Source: Acidobacteriota bacterium (GTDB lineage Bacteria > Acidobacteriota > Terriglobia > Bryobacterales > Bryobacteraceae). From it: a stretch of DNA of 61,625 nucleotides. Below are positions 1-8,735 of the stretch, one piece after another. The first letter of the stretch is position 1. Each line of letters begins with the position of its first letter. The translations under genes and the position numbers were made by a program. Below the pieces are notes generated by a model, which saw only the letters and a program-made list of their open reading frames with translations, had not been told where the DNA came from and did no database searches. The stretch spans positions 64,518 to 126,142 of the forward strand of contig JAFDVS010000107.1 in NCBI GenBank assembly GCA_018268935.1, in the 5' to 3' direction.

Positions 1-567
1 GTAGCCGCCGGTGGAGTTGATCTCGGCCACTCCGGAAATAGAGCGAAGCAACGGCCTCGCCACCCAATCCTGGATAATGCGCCGCTCGATCAGTTCTTCC
101 TTCGACAGCGCGCGCTTGCCGTCGTTCGGATGTTCGATGGTGTATTGATACACTTCGCTCAGTGCGTTCGAGACCGGCCCGAGAATCGGATTGATTCCCG
201 CCGGAAGGCGCGTGCGCACCTCGTCCAGGCGCTCTCCCACCAACTGGCGCGCAAAGTAGACCGGTGTCTTATCGGTGAACACCATGGTCACAATCGACAG
301 GCCCGGCTCATTCTGCGACCGCAGTTCGGTCAGCCCCGGCAAGCCGGTCATGCCGATCTCTACCGGCACCGTGACAATGCGTTCCACTTCGTCCGGGGAA
401 CGCCCCGGGACCTCGGTGGCCACCTGAACCTGCACGTTCGACACATCAGGGAACGCGTCCACGGAAAGGTTGCGTGTAGCATGAATCCCCGCGGCAAGCC
501 CCATGGCTGCCAGTACGACAACGACAACGCGCTGCTTCAGTGAACCGGTGACCAGTCCCTCTACCAT
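1..567 (-). CDS. czcA: Heavy-metal RND efflux pump, inner-membrane subunit (5' part only)
   Basis: This is the N-terminal 189 residues of a CzcA/CusA-type RND transporter; the gene runs off the left edge. The visible part has the first membrane helix (about residues 10-30) followed by hallmarks of the heavy-metal efflux subfamily: a DAFPDVSNVQVQV stretch, PGRSPDEVE, and FARQLVGERL. Such pumps work as proton-driven trimers that export divalent or monovalent metal ions through a tripartite complex. The ATG at 565-567 directly abuts the stop of the upstream adaptor gene, so the two are translationally coupled. The metal cannot be assigned because the ion-pathway helices lie outside the window. 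Confidence 0.9.
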   Translation of the reverse strand, partial: MVEGLVTGSLKQRVVVVVLAAMGLAAGIHATRNLSVDAFPDVSNVQVQVATEVPGRSPDEVERIVTVPVEIGMTGLPGLTELRSQNEPGLSIVTMVFTDKTPVYFARQLVGERLDEVRTRLPAGINPILGPVSNALSEVYQYTIEHPNDGKRALSKEELIERRIIQDWVARPLLRSISGVAEINSTGGY

Positions 568-1734
568 CTACGAACCCTCGGCTCCGCGCACGGCTCGGCG
601 GCGCCGCTCATTGTTCAGATGAAAAGCACCGTCAACGATGATGCGCTCTCCTGGACGGACGCCGTCCAACAGCACTCTGCGGCCCGAATGCTCCTCGCCA
701 AACTTGACTTCGCGCAAGGTGAACAGATTGCCTGCACGCTGCACGAACAGGCATTCCCGGTTGTCGTCGCGCACCACTGCTGTCATCGGCACCACCTGCT
801 GGCGCTCGGTGTATTCCTTCAGTTCCATGGTGGCCAGCATCGCGGGCTTCAGCCGCTTCTCGCGATTCGGCACATTCATCCGCACCATCACGGTGCGCGT
901 TTCCGGATTCACCGTGGCACTGACGAAAGCCAGCTTCCCGGAGATGACCACTCCCGGCAGAGCTGCAATCTTCGCCTCCACCACTTGTCCCACGCGCAGA
1001 TTACCCGCGTTGGCCTCCGGCACATCCGCCACCAGCCAAACCTGCGACAGGTCCGCGATCTCGTAAATGGTATCGGCCGGCTGCACCATCTGCCCCGGTG
1101 TCACCTTCCGCTCCATCACCGTGCCATCCATGTTGGCCGGAATACTCGAAACGGAATTCATCGTACGCGTCTTGCGCAATTCCTCAACCGCTTCGGCCGG
1201 CATGCCGAGTTGCAGCAACTGATCGCGCGCCGCATCCAGCGCGGCCCCGGCTTCTGACAATTCCGCTTCCCGCCGTTGTAACTCCGCCGATCCGATCACA
1301 TCGGCCTTGAGCAGCACCTGCGCCCGGTCCACCGCGCGTTTGGCCACCTGGTGCTGCGAAATCGCTTTCAGGAAATCGAGCTGGGCCTGCGACAGACCAG
1401 TGCTGAGAATGGTCGCCAGCACCTGGCCGCTGTGCACATCCTGGCCTTCGGCGGCGGCCAGCGATGTAATGCGCCCCATCACCGGTGAGCCCACGCGTGT
1501 CGTCCTGGTCTCGTCCACTTCCACACGCCCGGCCACGCTGAAACTGGCCCCCACCGTGGCCCACTCCACTTCCCCGATCTTGACTCGCGGTTCCAGGTTT
1601 TCATCCAACTTGATTTCGTTCGGATCGCCCGGCGTGGATTGAGCCTGAACCGCAATGGCGGCAGGCTTTCCGCATCCCACGTGAAGTCCGGAGAGGCTCA
1701 GGATAAGCACGGCGGCAGTCATTATGTGCAGCAT
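568..1734 (-). CDS. czcB: RND efflux periplasmic adaptor subunit (CzcB-like membrane fusion protein)
   Basis: A 388-residue membrane fusion protein linking the inner-membrane pump to the outer-membrane channel. It starts with a hydrophobic signal ending at Cys21, compatible with a lipoprotein although the lipobox is imperfect. A biotinyl-lipoyl-like half (GRITSLAAAEGQDVHSGQVL), a coiled-coil hairpin of about 100 residues, a second lipoyl half (SSIPANMDGTVMERKVTPGQ) and beta-barrel/membrane-proximal domains follow in normal order. There is no His- or Met-rich metal-binding tail. It sits 3 bases after the TolC-family gene and touches czcA, forming one operon. Confidence 0.9.
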   Translation of the reverse strand: MLHIMTAAVLILSLSGLHVGCGKPAAIAVQAQSTPGDPNEIKLDENLEPRVKIGEVEWATVGASFSVAGRVEVDETRTTRVGSPVMGRITSLAAAEGQDVHSGQVLATILSTGLSQAQLDFLKAISQHQVAKRAVDRAQVLLKADVIGSAELQRREAELSEAGAALDAARDQLLQLGMPAEAVEELRKTRTMNSVSSIPANMDGTVMERKVTPGQMVQPADTIYEIADLSQVWLVADVPEANAGNLRVGQVVEAKIAALPGVVISGKLAFVSATVNPETRTVMVRMNVPNREKRLKPAMLATMELKEYTERQQVVPMTAVVRDDNRECLFVQRAGNLFTLREVKFGEEHSGRRVLLDGVRPGERIIVDGAFHLNNERRRRAVRGAEGS

Positions 1735-1737
1735 GAC

Positions 1738-2970
1738 TCAGGGTCTCCTTCGCGGGTCGATGGCCCGCAGTTCTTCGAGATCGACGAGCGCGGCCTGGCG
1801 GTCGAACTGGGTGTTGAGTAAGTCAAGGCGGACTGTGCGCAACACGCGCTGCGCGTCCAGCACCTCCAGAATGCCGCGCTCCCCCAGGCGGTAAGCCGTC
1901 TCCGCAGCACGCAAACCGGCTTCGGCCTCCTGCAGCAAACCCTGCTGGAAGGCCTCCAACTGGCTGGTGGCCAGTTGATAGCGCTCAAATGCGCTCCCCA
2001 GTGCGGCCACCAGTTGCAATTCATTGCTCTCGGCCAAAGCACGTGTCTGGCGAATCTGCGCCGTAGCCTCGGCGATCGGCCCTTCGCGCTTGTTCCAGAA
2101 CGGCAGGGGAATGTTGATCCCGGCGCGATAGATCGGCACATCGGGCGGCCGGTCCACTTCCACTACCAGCGAGGGTTGCGGACGGCGCAACGCCACTTCA
2201 TACTTCAGCCGCGATTCGGCGCGGTCCACTTCCGCCCTTGCGTAACGCAGCAATGGATGGCGCGCAATCATCTCTTTCCGCAATTCTTCGAGCGCAGGCA
2301 ACGTCAAAGGCGCATCCAGAACGCCTTCAATCGCCAGATTCGGATCCACCGTAGAGCCGATAGCCGCGCGCAATTGCGACAACCCGGCCACGTATTGCAG
2401 CCGCGCGCTGTTGGCCGCCGTGCGAGCGGTTGCCACTTCCGCATCCGCACGATACAGTTCCAGCCGCCCGGCCTCTCCTACGTCCACCCGCACCTGCAGC
2501 CGCTTGCGAAACTCCTCCACCAGACGCAGATTCTCATTCAGAATCTCGATTTCCTCGCGCTTGCGCAGCGCTTGAAAGAACGCCCGCCGCACATTGGAAA
2601 GCACAGCCAGCCGGGTCGCATCCAATGCATGCTCACTGCTGACGCGCCCCCGCTCGGCTACCTCCAGCCGCGCCGGGCGCAAAGGCCCCAGTTCCAAAGG
2701 CTGAGAAAATTGGTAGGTGCTGACAAAGCCCCGCACGTTGCCCGGAACCCGGTAGTCCTGCCCTCCCGCGCGGAATCCCGCTTCCGGATTGGGATAAGCC
2801 TTCGCCGTCACCAAACCGGCTCGTGCCACGTCAATCTGCGCCGCTCCTGCGCGCAATTGCGGATGGTTCTGTTCGGCCAGCTCCAGCGCCTCGAAAAGCG
2901 TGAGGCTCGCCCCAGAGAGCAGGGGGATACATGCCACAAAAGATATAGGTATCTTAAATAGATAACGCAT
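1738..2970 (-). CDS. czcC: TolC-family outer-membrane efflux protein (CzcC-like)
   Basis: A 410-residue outer-membrane channel of the tripartite metal pump. I chose the ATG at 2970, giving MRYLFKIPISFVACIPLLSG as a clear signal peptide. An upstream in-frame start at 3048 would add 26 residues with no signal character. Two repeated helical OEP domains are visible (about residues 25-200 and 230-400), rich in Ala, Arg and Glu with heptad spacing. It is first of three genes on the minus strand (czcC-czcB-czcA). No metal regulator adjoins; the 110-bp upstream gap contains CCTTAAGG (2999-3006) within AT-rich sequence but no convincing promoter. Confidence 0.88.
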   Translation of the reverse strand: MRYLFKIPISFVACIPLLSGASLTLFEALELAEQNHPQLRAGAAQIDVARAGLVTAKAYPNPEAGFRAGGQDYRVPGNVRGFVSTYQFSQPLELGPLRPARLEVAERGRVSSEHALDATRLAVLSNVRRAFFQALRKREEIEILNENLRLVEEFRKRLQVRVDVGEAGRLELYRADAEVATARTAANSARLQYVAGLSQLRAAIGSTVDPNLAIEGVLDAPLTLPALEELRKEMIARHPLLRYARAEVDRAESRLKYEVALRRPQPSLVVEVDRPPDVPIYRAGINIPLPFWNKREGPIAEATAQIRQTRALAESNELQLVAALGSAFERYQLATSQLEAFQQGLLQEAEAGLRAAETAYRLGERGILEVLDAQRVLRTVRLDLLNTQFDRQAALVDLEELRAIDPRRRP

Positions 2971-3080
2971 TCTCAGCCCGGATGGGTGGTCGACCAGGAC
3001 CTTAAGGATTCTTAATTTATGATGCCTCAACTCTAGCCGCCGGAGCAATTTTTATTCGAGATAAAATGATCCGCTGGTCT

Positions 3081-3728
3081 TTACCGGGAGGGGTAGCGCA
3101 GGTTCTCGATGGTGTTGGCCGAACAGGCATCCACCCCGTTGTGGTACCCGGACAGAAAGGAGTTATACCGCACGCGCCAGGAAGGATGCCCCTTCTGTGA
3201 GTTCAACTTGCCGATGATCGCCATGGTCGATTCGGCCTCTTCCAGCGTGCCCTTGGTGAGGTACCGCTGCTCTGAGGCAGCGCGCGTCAGCACCCCGGCC
3301 AGGCAATCGGCGACCTTTTCCTCTCCATAGCCATGTAACTGCTGGATCACTCCGCGCGGCTGGCTGTGGCGGTTCATCTGGGCAAAAACGGCGTGTCCCA
3401 GTTCATGGGCAATAGCGATGATCGGAGCTGCGTCGCCGGAGGTGCCCGTATCGGAGGCGACACGCAGCCGCAGAGCGGCCAGGAACTCCTCGTCGTAGTA
3501 GACGGTGTTGTCCTTTTCGCAGTAGTAGGCGTTGCCCGGATTCATCTTCCCGCAAGGGCTCGACCCCTTCCCGGCAAAAGGGGTAATCTTTGGAGGAGCA
3601 TAGCTTTCCCCGCGCGCGGCGAAGTACTCCTTCCAGACGCGATCAAACAAACGCACAGCCTGTGACAGCTTCGGATCAACCGCGCCCTGGAGGCAGACCA
3701 ACAGCATCATGGCCAGGGAAAGCCGCAT
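3081..3728 (-). CDS. Neutral zinc metallopeptidase (YpfJ-like)
   Basis: A 215-residue exported or membrane-anchored predicted protease. The N-terminus (MRLSLAMMLLVCLQG) is a short signal sequence. The zincin motif HELGH lies at residues 108-112, with a downstream acidic pair (GEEKVADCLAG, about 136-145) that could supply the third zinc ligand. A PCGKMNP...YYCEKD section with two Cys precedes it, as in the YpfJ/putative neutral zinc metallopeptidase family. It follows dsbD by 30 bp on the same strand, so co-expression is likely, and the two Cys could be a DsbD-dependent disulfide (inference). Substrate unknown. Confidence 0.8.
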   Translation of the reverse strand: MRLSLAMMLLVCLQGAVDPKLSQAVRLFDRVWKEYFAARGESYAPPKITPFAGKGSSPCGKMNPGNAYYCEKDNTVYYDEEFLAALRLRVASDTGTSGDAAPIIAIAHELGHAVFAQMNRHSQPRGVIQQLHGYGEEKVADCLAGVLTRAASEQRYLTKGTLEEAESTMAIIGKLNSQKGHPSWRVRYNSFLSGYHNGVDACSANTIENLRYPSR

Positions 3729-3758
3729 GCTCCATCAGACGGACCAGACTGGATTCGG

Positions 3759-5630
3759 TTACCCCCGCTTTTTGAGGAACGCGACGAACTCCCCGCTGTC
3801 CTTCGTCAAACCCGGGAACGTAGCCACCACTTTTTCGTCTCCATCCAGCAATACGTAGTAGGGGATGGCGATTGTCGCGAATTTCGAATTCTGCAACTCC
3901 TGGTTCTTCTCGCTCTCCGCATCTGCGCCGTCGGTGTAGAGTTCCAGCAGCACATGATTCTTCAACTCGGCCGTCACCTCAGGCCGTGGGAACATGTTGG
4001 CCTTCATCCAGTGGCAGTTGGTGCAGGCATAGCCCGTGAAAGTCACCAGCACCAGCTTGTTTTCCGCCTTCGCCTGCGCCAGCGCCTCTTTGTACTGATT
4101 CTTCTTCCAGGCCAGCTTTTCGCCGCCACCGCCGGACTGTACTCCGAATGAGGACTCGGACGCCAGCGGCACATAGGCATCCAGGTCCCCCAGCTTGCCG
4201 CCGAACATGCCGGGGATCAGGGAAACCGCAAAAATGAGGAACACCGCCCCCAGCGCCGCCCGGCCCGATCCCACAGGCTCGTCCGCCTTAATGCCTTCCA
4301 TACGGAGGAACCCCAGAAGATACAATCCCGGCAGCGCGAACAGCACCACCCACGCCGCCAGAAAACGTTCCCGCGTCAGCACGTTCCACTGCAGCACGAC
4401 ATCGACGTTGCTCACATACTTCAGAGAAACCGCCAGCAGGACGAATCCGAGCACGGTCTTGACCCGCGGCAACCAGCCGCCGCTGCGCGGCATCTTCGAT
4501 AGCGTCGAGGGGAACAGGGCAAGGAAGAAAAAGGGTGAAGCAAGTCCCGAGGAAAACGCCGCCATCCCAATGGCAGGCTGCAGCTTATCCCCCTGCACAG
4601 AGGCTGCCAGCAAAGATCCCATGAACGGTCCGACGCAGGCAAACGATGTCAGCGCGAAAGTGAGGCCCATCAACAACGCGCCAACCACGCCACCCCGGCT
4701 TTGCGAGGCTTGATCCATTTTCGTCAGCAAGCTGGAAGGTAGCGTGATCTCGAATGCACCCAACAGGCTGAAGGAAAACGCCAGGAACACCACCGCGATC
4801 ACACCGTTTACCCACGGGTTCGAACCGAGTTGCACCACGCCAAACGGCCCCACTAGTGCCGTCACCAACAGGCCCAGCGAGGTGAAGAACAACACGATTC
4901 CCCCCGCATACACCGCCGCCTGCAGCACGCTGCGGTTGCGGATGAACGCCGAAACCGTGAACGGGATCATCGGGAACACACAAGGAGTGAACACGGCGGC
5001 CAGCCCCAATCCGAAGGCGACAGCGGCGAAGCCCAATAGGCTTTCCTCCTTCTTCGGTGTGGCTGCGGGCGGCGCCGAGGCCGGGGCGGCGGCGGGCGCT
5101 TTTGCAGCCGCGGCAGGAACCAGCGCATACCCTTCGGGAACCGTGAACGCCGGCTCGCCGGCCGTCGCCGAAACCCGCAGCATGGCTTTCGCCGAGGCGC
5201 GCTGCGGGAGGCATTCCTTCTCCGTGCACACCTGGTAGCGCATGTTCACCTGCACCTCCGCGGGCATGGCCGCGGCGCTCCCCAGCAGCTTCAACTTCAG
5301 GAAGAAAACCGCTTGCTTGTCGTACGTCTCGGCTTCGATATTGAAGTTCGGATCCATCTTCCGCACGGGCTGCGGCCGGTAGATCTCCATCGATTCCACC
5401 ACCGTGCTCTCCGCAAGCGTGATCTTTGTAATCATCGGCCCGCCGGGCGGAGTGGTGGGCGAATACATGTGCCAGGGCTCGTCGATCGTAGCCGTCAATC
5501 TGGCGATGGCCGTGCCGCCCGGCTTCGCCTCTCCTGGGGTGAACTCCATGGCCCACTTGGCCGGAGTGAGTCTCTTCAGCGGTTGGCCGAAGGCGGCGGC
5601 GCCAAGCAGAATAAGGGCAAGGAAGCGCAT
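3759..5630 (-). CDS. dsbD: Thiol:disulfide interchange protein DsbD
   Basis: A 623-residue transmembrane reductant shuttle moving electrons from cytoplasmic thioredoxin to periplasmic disulfide proteins. Domain order is canonical: signal peptide (1-16), periplasmic N-domain with the active Cys pair in QVCTEKECLPQ, an Ala/Pro linker (about 165-195), eight or so membrane helices (about 198-470) with the redox Cys in FTPCVFPMIPF and TSFACVGPFMG, then a C-terminal thioredoxin domain with CTNC (YACTNCHWMK). All six catalytic Cys are present. It starts 48 bp after plsX and may be read from the same transcript. No ccd/ccm genes neighbour it, so a cytochrome-c role is not specifically indicated. Confidence 0.93.
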   Translation of the reverse strand: MRFLALILLGAAAFGQPLKRLTPAKWAMEFTPGEAKPGGTAIARLTATIDEPWHMYSPTTPPGGPMITKITLAESTVVESMEIYRPQPVRKMDPNFNIEAETYDKQAVFFLKLKLLGSAAAMPAEVQVNMRYQVCTEKECLPQRASAKAMLRVSATAGEPAFTVPEGYALVPAAAAKAPAAAPASAPPAATPKKEESLLGFAAVAFGLGLAAVFTPCVFPMIPFTVSAFIRNRSVLQAAVYAGGIVLFFTSLGLLVTALVGPFGVVQLGSNPWVNGVIAVVFLAFSFSLLGAFEITLPSSLLTKMDQASQSRGGVVGALLMGLTFALTSFACVGPFMGSLLAASVQGDKLQPAIGMAAFSSGLASPFFFLALFPSTLSKMPRSGGWLPRVKTVLGFVLLAVSLKYVSNVDVVLQWNVLTRERFLAAWVVLFALPGLYLLGFLRMEGIKADEPVGSGRAALGAVFLIFAVSLIPGMFGGKLGDLDAYVPLASESSFGVQSGGGGEKLAWKKNQYKEALAQAKAENKLVLVTFTGYACTNCHWMKANMFPRPEVTAELKNHVLLELYTDGADAESEKNQELQNSKFATIAIPYYVLLDGDEKVVATFPGLTKDSGEFVAFLKKRG

Positions 5631-5678
5631 AGGGAGTGCAGTACCTATTGTATGCCCGGGAGACCGGATTTGATTCCG

Positions 5679-6701
5679 CTACTGCCCGGCGCCGGCGCCC
5701 AGCCCATGTTCGCCCAACTCATTCTCGATGCGCTGGTTGATGCCGGAGCCTGCGAATTCCGATGCCACGCGGATGGCGTTCTTAATGGCATTCGTGTTGC
5801 TGCGGCCATGGCAGATGATACATACCCCGCGTACGCCCAGCAGCGGAACACCACCGTATTCGGAGTAATCCACGCGCTTCTTGAAATCGGTGAAAGCTTC
5901 GCGCGAAAGCACGTAGCCGATCTGCCGCGTGATGGTGGCCTTCAGGCTGTCCTGCAGCATGTGCTTGATCGCCTCCACCAGCCCTTCACTAACTTTCAGC
6001 ACCACGTTCCCGATGAAGCCATCGCACACGATCACGTCCACCGTACCGGTGTACACGTCGCGGCCTTCCACGTTGCCGACAAAATTGATGGGAAGCTTCT
6101 TCAAAATGGGAGTGGCGGCGCGAGTAAGGTCGTTGCCTTTATGCTCCTCTTCGCCGATGGAGAGGATGCCAACCTTGGGCCGGTGCGTTTTGAAAATCAC
6201 CCGGGAGTAAATCTCCCCCATGATGGCAAATTGGGCCAGCATGTTGGGTGAAGAATCGACATTGGCGCCCACATCCACCATTACGGCGGGGGTGCCCTTC
6301 ACCGTGGGGAAGACGCTGGCCAGAGCGGGCCGCTCCACGCCTTTCACCATCCCCTGCACCATCTTCGCGGTAGCCATGACGGCGCCGGTGTTGCCTGCCG
6401 AAACCACTCCGTCGGCTAGGCCTTCCCGAACCAGGCGGCAAGCCACGCGGATAGAGGAATCCTTCTTCGAGCGCACGGCCTTGGCGGCGCTGTCCTCCAT
6501 GGTGATCACCTCACTGGCATGGCGGATTTCGATGGGAAGATCACGCCAGCCGGAGTGCTTCCGCAACTCAGCGGAAATAATCTCCTCTTTCCCGACGAGG
6601 ATGACCTTGACGGGATAGTGCTTGACGGCGTGAATCGCCCCGTCGACCTCGGCCGTAGGGGCGTGATCTCCGCCCATGGCGTCAACCGCGATGGTGATCA
6701 T
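5679..6701 (-). CDS. plsX: Phosphate acyltransferase PlsX
   Basis: A 340-residue enzyme converting acyl-ACP to acyl-phosphate, the first committed step of phospholipid synthesis by the PlsX/PlsY route. It begins MITIAVDAMGGDHAPTAEVDG, the diagnostic PlsX N-terminus, and contains GVVSAGNTGAVMA and VGANVDSSPNMLAQFA as expected; length is normal. It lies downstream of yceD and rpmF, the widely conserved yceD-rpmF-plsX order. fabH, common next in other bacteria, is absent; dsbD follows instead. The start is the ATG at 6699-6701, without an obvious Shine-Dalgarno. Confidence 0.96.
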   Translation of the reverse strand: MITIAVDAMGGDHAPTAEVDGAIHAVKHYPVKVILVGKEEIISAELRKHSGWRDLPIEIRHASEVITMEDSAAKAVRSKKDSSIRVACRLVREGLADGVVSAGNTGAVMATAKMVQGMVKGVERPALASVFPTVKGTPAVMVDVGANVDSSPNMLAQFAIMGEIYSRVIFKTHRPKVGILSIGEEEHKGNDLTRAATPILKKLPINFVGNVEGRDVYTGTVDVIVCDGFIGNVVLKVSEGLVEAIKHMLQDSLKATITRQIGYVLSREAFTDFKKRVDYSEYGGVPLLGVRGVCIICHGRSNTNAIKNAIRVASEFAGSGINQRIENELGEHGLGAGAGQ

Positions 6702-6756
6702 TGTTGGTGTAGAAACGGATAAGACCGAACTCGCCTACCGGACTTGAGCCGAGAGC

Positions 6757-6939
6757 CTACTGCTCGGCGACTTCGATGACTTCCCTGCCTTTGTAGGTTC
6801 CGCAGTAAGGGCAGACGCGGTGCGGCATCTTCGGCTCGCCGCACTTCGGGCATTCGGCCAGCGAGGCGGACTTCAGATGATCGTGCGCCCGGCGAGTGGA
6901 GGTTCTCTGGGCAGAGTGTCGGCGTTTTGGATTTGGCAT
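6757..6939 (-). CDS. rpmF: 50S ribosomal protein L32
   Basis: A 60-residue basic ribosomal protein. The N-terminus MPNPKRRHSAQRTSTRRAHD is typical of bL32, and the four Cys at residues 30, 33, 43 and 46 (CPKC and CPYC) form the zinc-binding variant rather than the Cys-less one. It is encoded between yceD (18 bp upstream) and plsX (55 bp downstream), the standard arrangement coupling translation and lipid synthesis. Confidence 0.97.
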   Translation of the reverse strand: MPNPKRRHSAQRTSTRRAHDHLKSASLAECPKCGEPKMPHRVCPYCGTYKGREVIEVAEQ

Positions 6940-6957
6940 TCTTACATCCCTCTTCGA

Positions 6958-7476
6958 CTATAAATTCTTCAAAGCCGCCCAGCGGTCGTCCGCCGATGGA
7001 AGGCGGCACTCGCAAGCGGCACTATTCCGGTTCCCCCCGCAAACGGGGCAGATTCCCTTGCAATCCTGGCGGCACACGATTTGCATCGGCACCTGCAACA
7101 GGATGAACTCCCTGAGGACGTCGGCCAGTTCCAGGCCATCGCCCTCATAAAAACCCATCTCCGCTTCGGCGTCGTCCAGTTCCACCTCTTCGGCCGACGT
7201 CGCCATTTCGGCGGGGCCATAGCAGAGATCGAAATCCGAATCGATACGGAGCGAAGCAGGCTCCAAACAGCGATCACACGGGGTGTCCATGTTCACCCGG
7301 ATATGTCCGTGAATCCGGATTTCCCCCAGCGTGCTGCTCAGTAACTCAGCTTGGCCGGCCGCATGCAGATTCCCGTTCTGTTTCAACTCCGGGTCCAGAA
7401 AATCAATCTGTCCGGGGGGTAGCTCCACCTCAAAGGGGAGCTTCCTCAGTTCCAGATCTCGAATGGAAAAGAACAC
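6958..7476 (-). CDS. yceD: YceD / DUF177 family protein
   Basis: A 172-residue member of the DUF177 family nearly always found upstream of rpmF; in plants and bacteria the family is linked to 23S rRNA processing. Visible features are the central HIRVNMDTPCDRCLEP segment, an acidic stretch, and a C-terminal Cys cluster (CRQDCKGICPVCGGN), which resembles a zinc knuckle. The start is a GTG at 7476 preceded by GGGAGAG at the right distance. It opens the yceD-rpmF-plsX operon, whose probable promoter carries a centred inverted repeat at 7502-7532. Confidence 0.9.
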   Translation of the reverse strand: MFFSIRDLELRKLPFEVELPPGQIDFLDPELKQNGNLHAAGQAELLSSTLGEIRIHGHIRVNMDTPCDRCLEPASLRIDSDFDLCYGPAEMATSAEEVELDDAEAEMGFYEGDGLELADVLREFILLQVPMQIVCRQDCKGICPVCGGNRNSAACECRLPSADDRWAALKNL

Positions 7477-7772
7477 ACAACTCTCCCGGGCCGGCGACTC
7501 GGCTCAAACCGTTCAGTATAGCGTGTTTGAGCGAGAACCGAAAGCACCCCCACCCGCCAATTCCCCCTTCCCTAGGAAAATTTGCTCCTGTATGATTATT
7601 TCTACCCCGCTTTCGCGCGTTGATCCAGTGAAGCTAGGGTTTACGTATGAAGAGAGGTGGAAAAAACCACCCGGAAGTTGTAACGCAAGCGGGTTGCAAC
7701 GACACGATCCTTTAGACATATAAAACGAGTTCCGGTCCATCCGCAGACCGGGGCCATACGGAGTAGTACGCC
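7477..7772. other. Divergent intergenic region, yceD / OmpA-like gene
   Basis: A 296-bp gap between divergent genes. On the yceD side it holds a -10-like TATACT inside an 8-bp inverted repeat (7502-7532). On the other side, just upstream of the 7773 gene, CCGGTC and GACCGG (about 7733-7752) can pair across an 8-base loop in the leader. I see no gene in it. Confidence 0.6.
7502..7532 (-). promoter_or_regulatory. Inverted repeat centred on the putative -10 of the yceD-rpmF-plsX operon
   Basis: GCTCAAAC (7502-7509) and GTTTGAGC (7525-7532) are perfect 8-bp inverted arms separated by 15 bases. The minus-strand hexamer TATACT (7515-7520) sits exactly at the centre. A start site near 7508 would give a leader of about 30 nt before the GTG. 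This geometry suits a dimeric repressor blocking the promoter. No clear -35 is visible. Confidence 0.5.
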
Positions 7773-8672
7773 ATGCCAGCAGCAACAGGGCCAGGCCAGT
7801 TTGAGTATCAGGTGCACCCTTCCCCGTATGTGGAACATTACGTACGGCTTTTCAATTTCGACGCAGGCGGAGACCGGCTTAAGCTGGAACACCGCCGGTT
7901 CCTCGGAACCCACTTGGTTCCTTTGCTTCGCAGGTCACGATCAACCTATGTCGTGGTGGCCGGAGCAGCGGGCCGCGTGGGAGTACGCCGGGAACAAACC
8001 GAGGTCGCCCGCGCCCGGGCCATCCGCATCGCCGCCTATCTCGCAGGTTGTGGAGTTCCTGCCGGATCGCTGCGATTGCTCCCCGTGCGAAGAGGCCTGA
8101 ATCTGGAGGCGCCCGGCGGCGAGCAGTGGCATCGCGCCGCGCAAGTCGCCATCGTCCAGCCTCCAACCAGTATTTCCGACCCCGCCAGCCTGCCCCTCGG
8201 CAAGCTGAACCGGCGCCGTGCTGTATCGCGTAACCGGTTCGCGATTCGCATCGGAGTCTCCATTGGCTCCGAACTGCCGATGATGGACGCAGGCTTTGCC
8301 TCCGCCACCTTCCAGATCCGCGACTTTGGGATGCAACCGAAAACTGTGGTCTACCACTTCGCCGCCGGCGCCATCGGCGTTGGCGCTCCCGCCGCATCCA
8401 AGTGGTGGGGCAAGTGGTCGGAGTTTCGTGCTCACACCGACGATCCGTTGGAAGTCGACGACTTTGCCGGCGTCCTGGAGTTAGCTGGGGCGGAGAATGA
8501 CCCGCTCACCGGATCCACCAATCTCATCCTCCACGGCGTGCCCGGTGGCCCGCCCATCACCATCCCCAATTTCGACACCGGCGCAGGGTTACGCCTGGGC
8601 GGCAGCCAGACTCGGGGGCTCATCCTCCCGCTCACTCCCGTGATTGAGTTCCCAGCCCTTGAGGTCTGCTGA
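7773..8672 (+). CDS. Orphan OmpA-like-fold protein, function unknown
   Basis: A 299-residue protein that I cannot assign to a characterised family. Residues 26-130 resemble an OmpA C-terminal (peptidoglycan-binding-like) domain: FNFDAGGDRLKLEH, then a TYVVVAGAAGRVG strand-turn, RARAIRIAAYLAGCGVPA, and a final AAQVAIVQ strand. The usual Asp and Arg that hold diaminopimelate are not conserved (GRVG where NxxD/TDxxG is expected). Residues 155-299 form a second beta-rich region with no recognisable motif. There is no signal peptide or membrane helix, so unlike ordinary OmpA-domain proteins it appears cytoplasmic. It is monocistronic and ends before a strong terminator. Confidence 0.7.
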   Translation: MPAATGPGQFEYQVHPSPYVEHYVRLFNFDAGGDRLKLEHRRFLGTHLVPLLRRSRSTYVVVAGAAGRVGVRREQTEVARARAIRIAAYLAGCGVPAGSLRLLPVRRGLNLEAPGGEQWHRAAQVAIVQPPTSISDPASLPLGKLNRRRAVSRNRFAIRIGVSIGSELPMMDAGFASATFQIRDFGMQPKTVVYHFAAGAIGVGAPAASKWWGKWSEFRAHTDDPLEVDDFAGVLELAGAENDPLTGSTNLILHGVPGGPPITIPNFDTGAGLRLGGSQTRGLILPLTPVIEFPALEVC

Positions 8673-8682
8673 AAAAAAAATC

Positions 8683-8705
8683 GGGGGCAGGTTTGCCCTG
8701 CCCCC
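8683..8705. terminator. Bidirectional intrinsic terminator
   Basis: A perfect 9-bp GC stem, GGGGGCAGG (8683-8691) with CCTGCCCCC (8697-8705), closes a 5-base loop. A T-rich run follows on the plus strand (TTTGCGTTTTT) and nine A precede it, giving a T tract on the minus strand. It lies between two converging genes and should stop transcription from both. Confidence 0.88.
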
Positions 8706-8735
8706 TTTGCGTTTTTGGCGCCTCCGAACGCGATC

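Noticed and set aside
2990..3010. Metal-regulator operator upstream of czcC
   Set aside because: CCTTAAGG is palindromic but only 8 bp long, with no second copy and no adjacent regulator gene.
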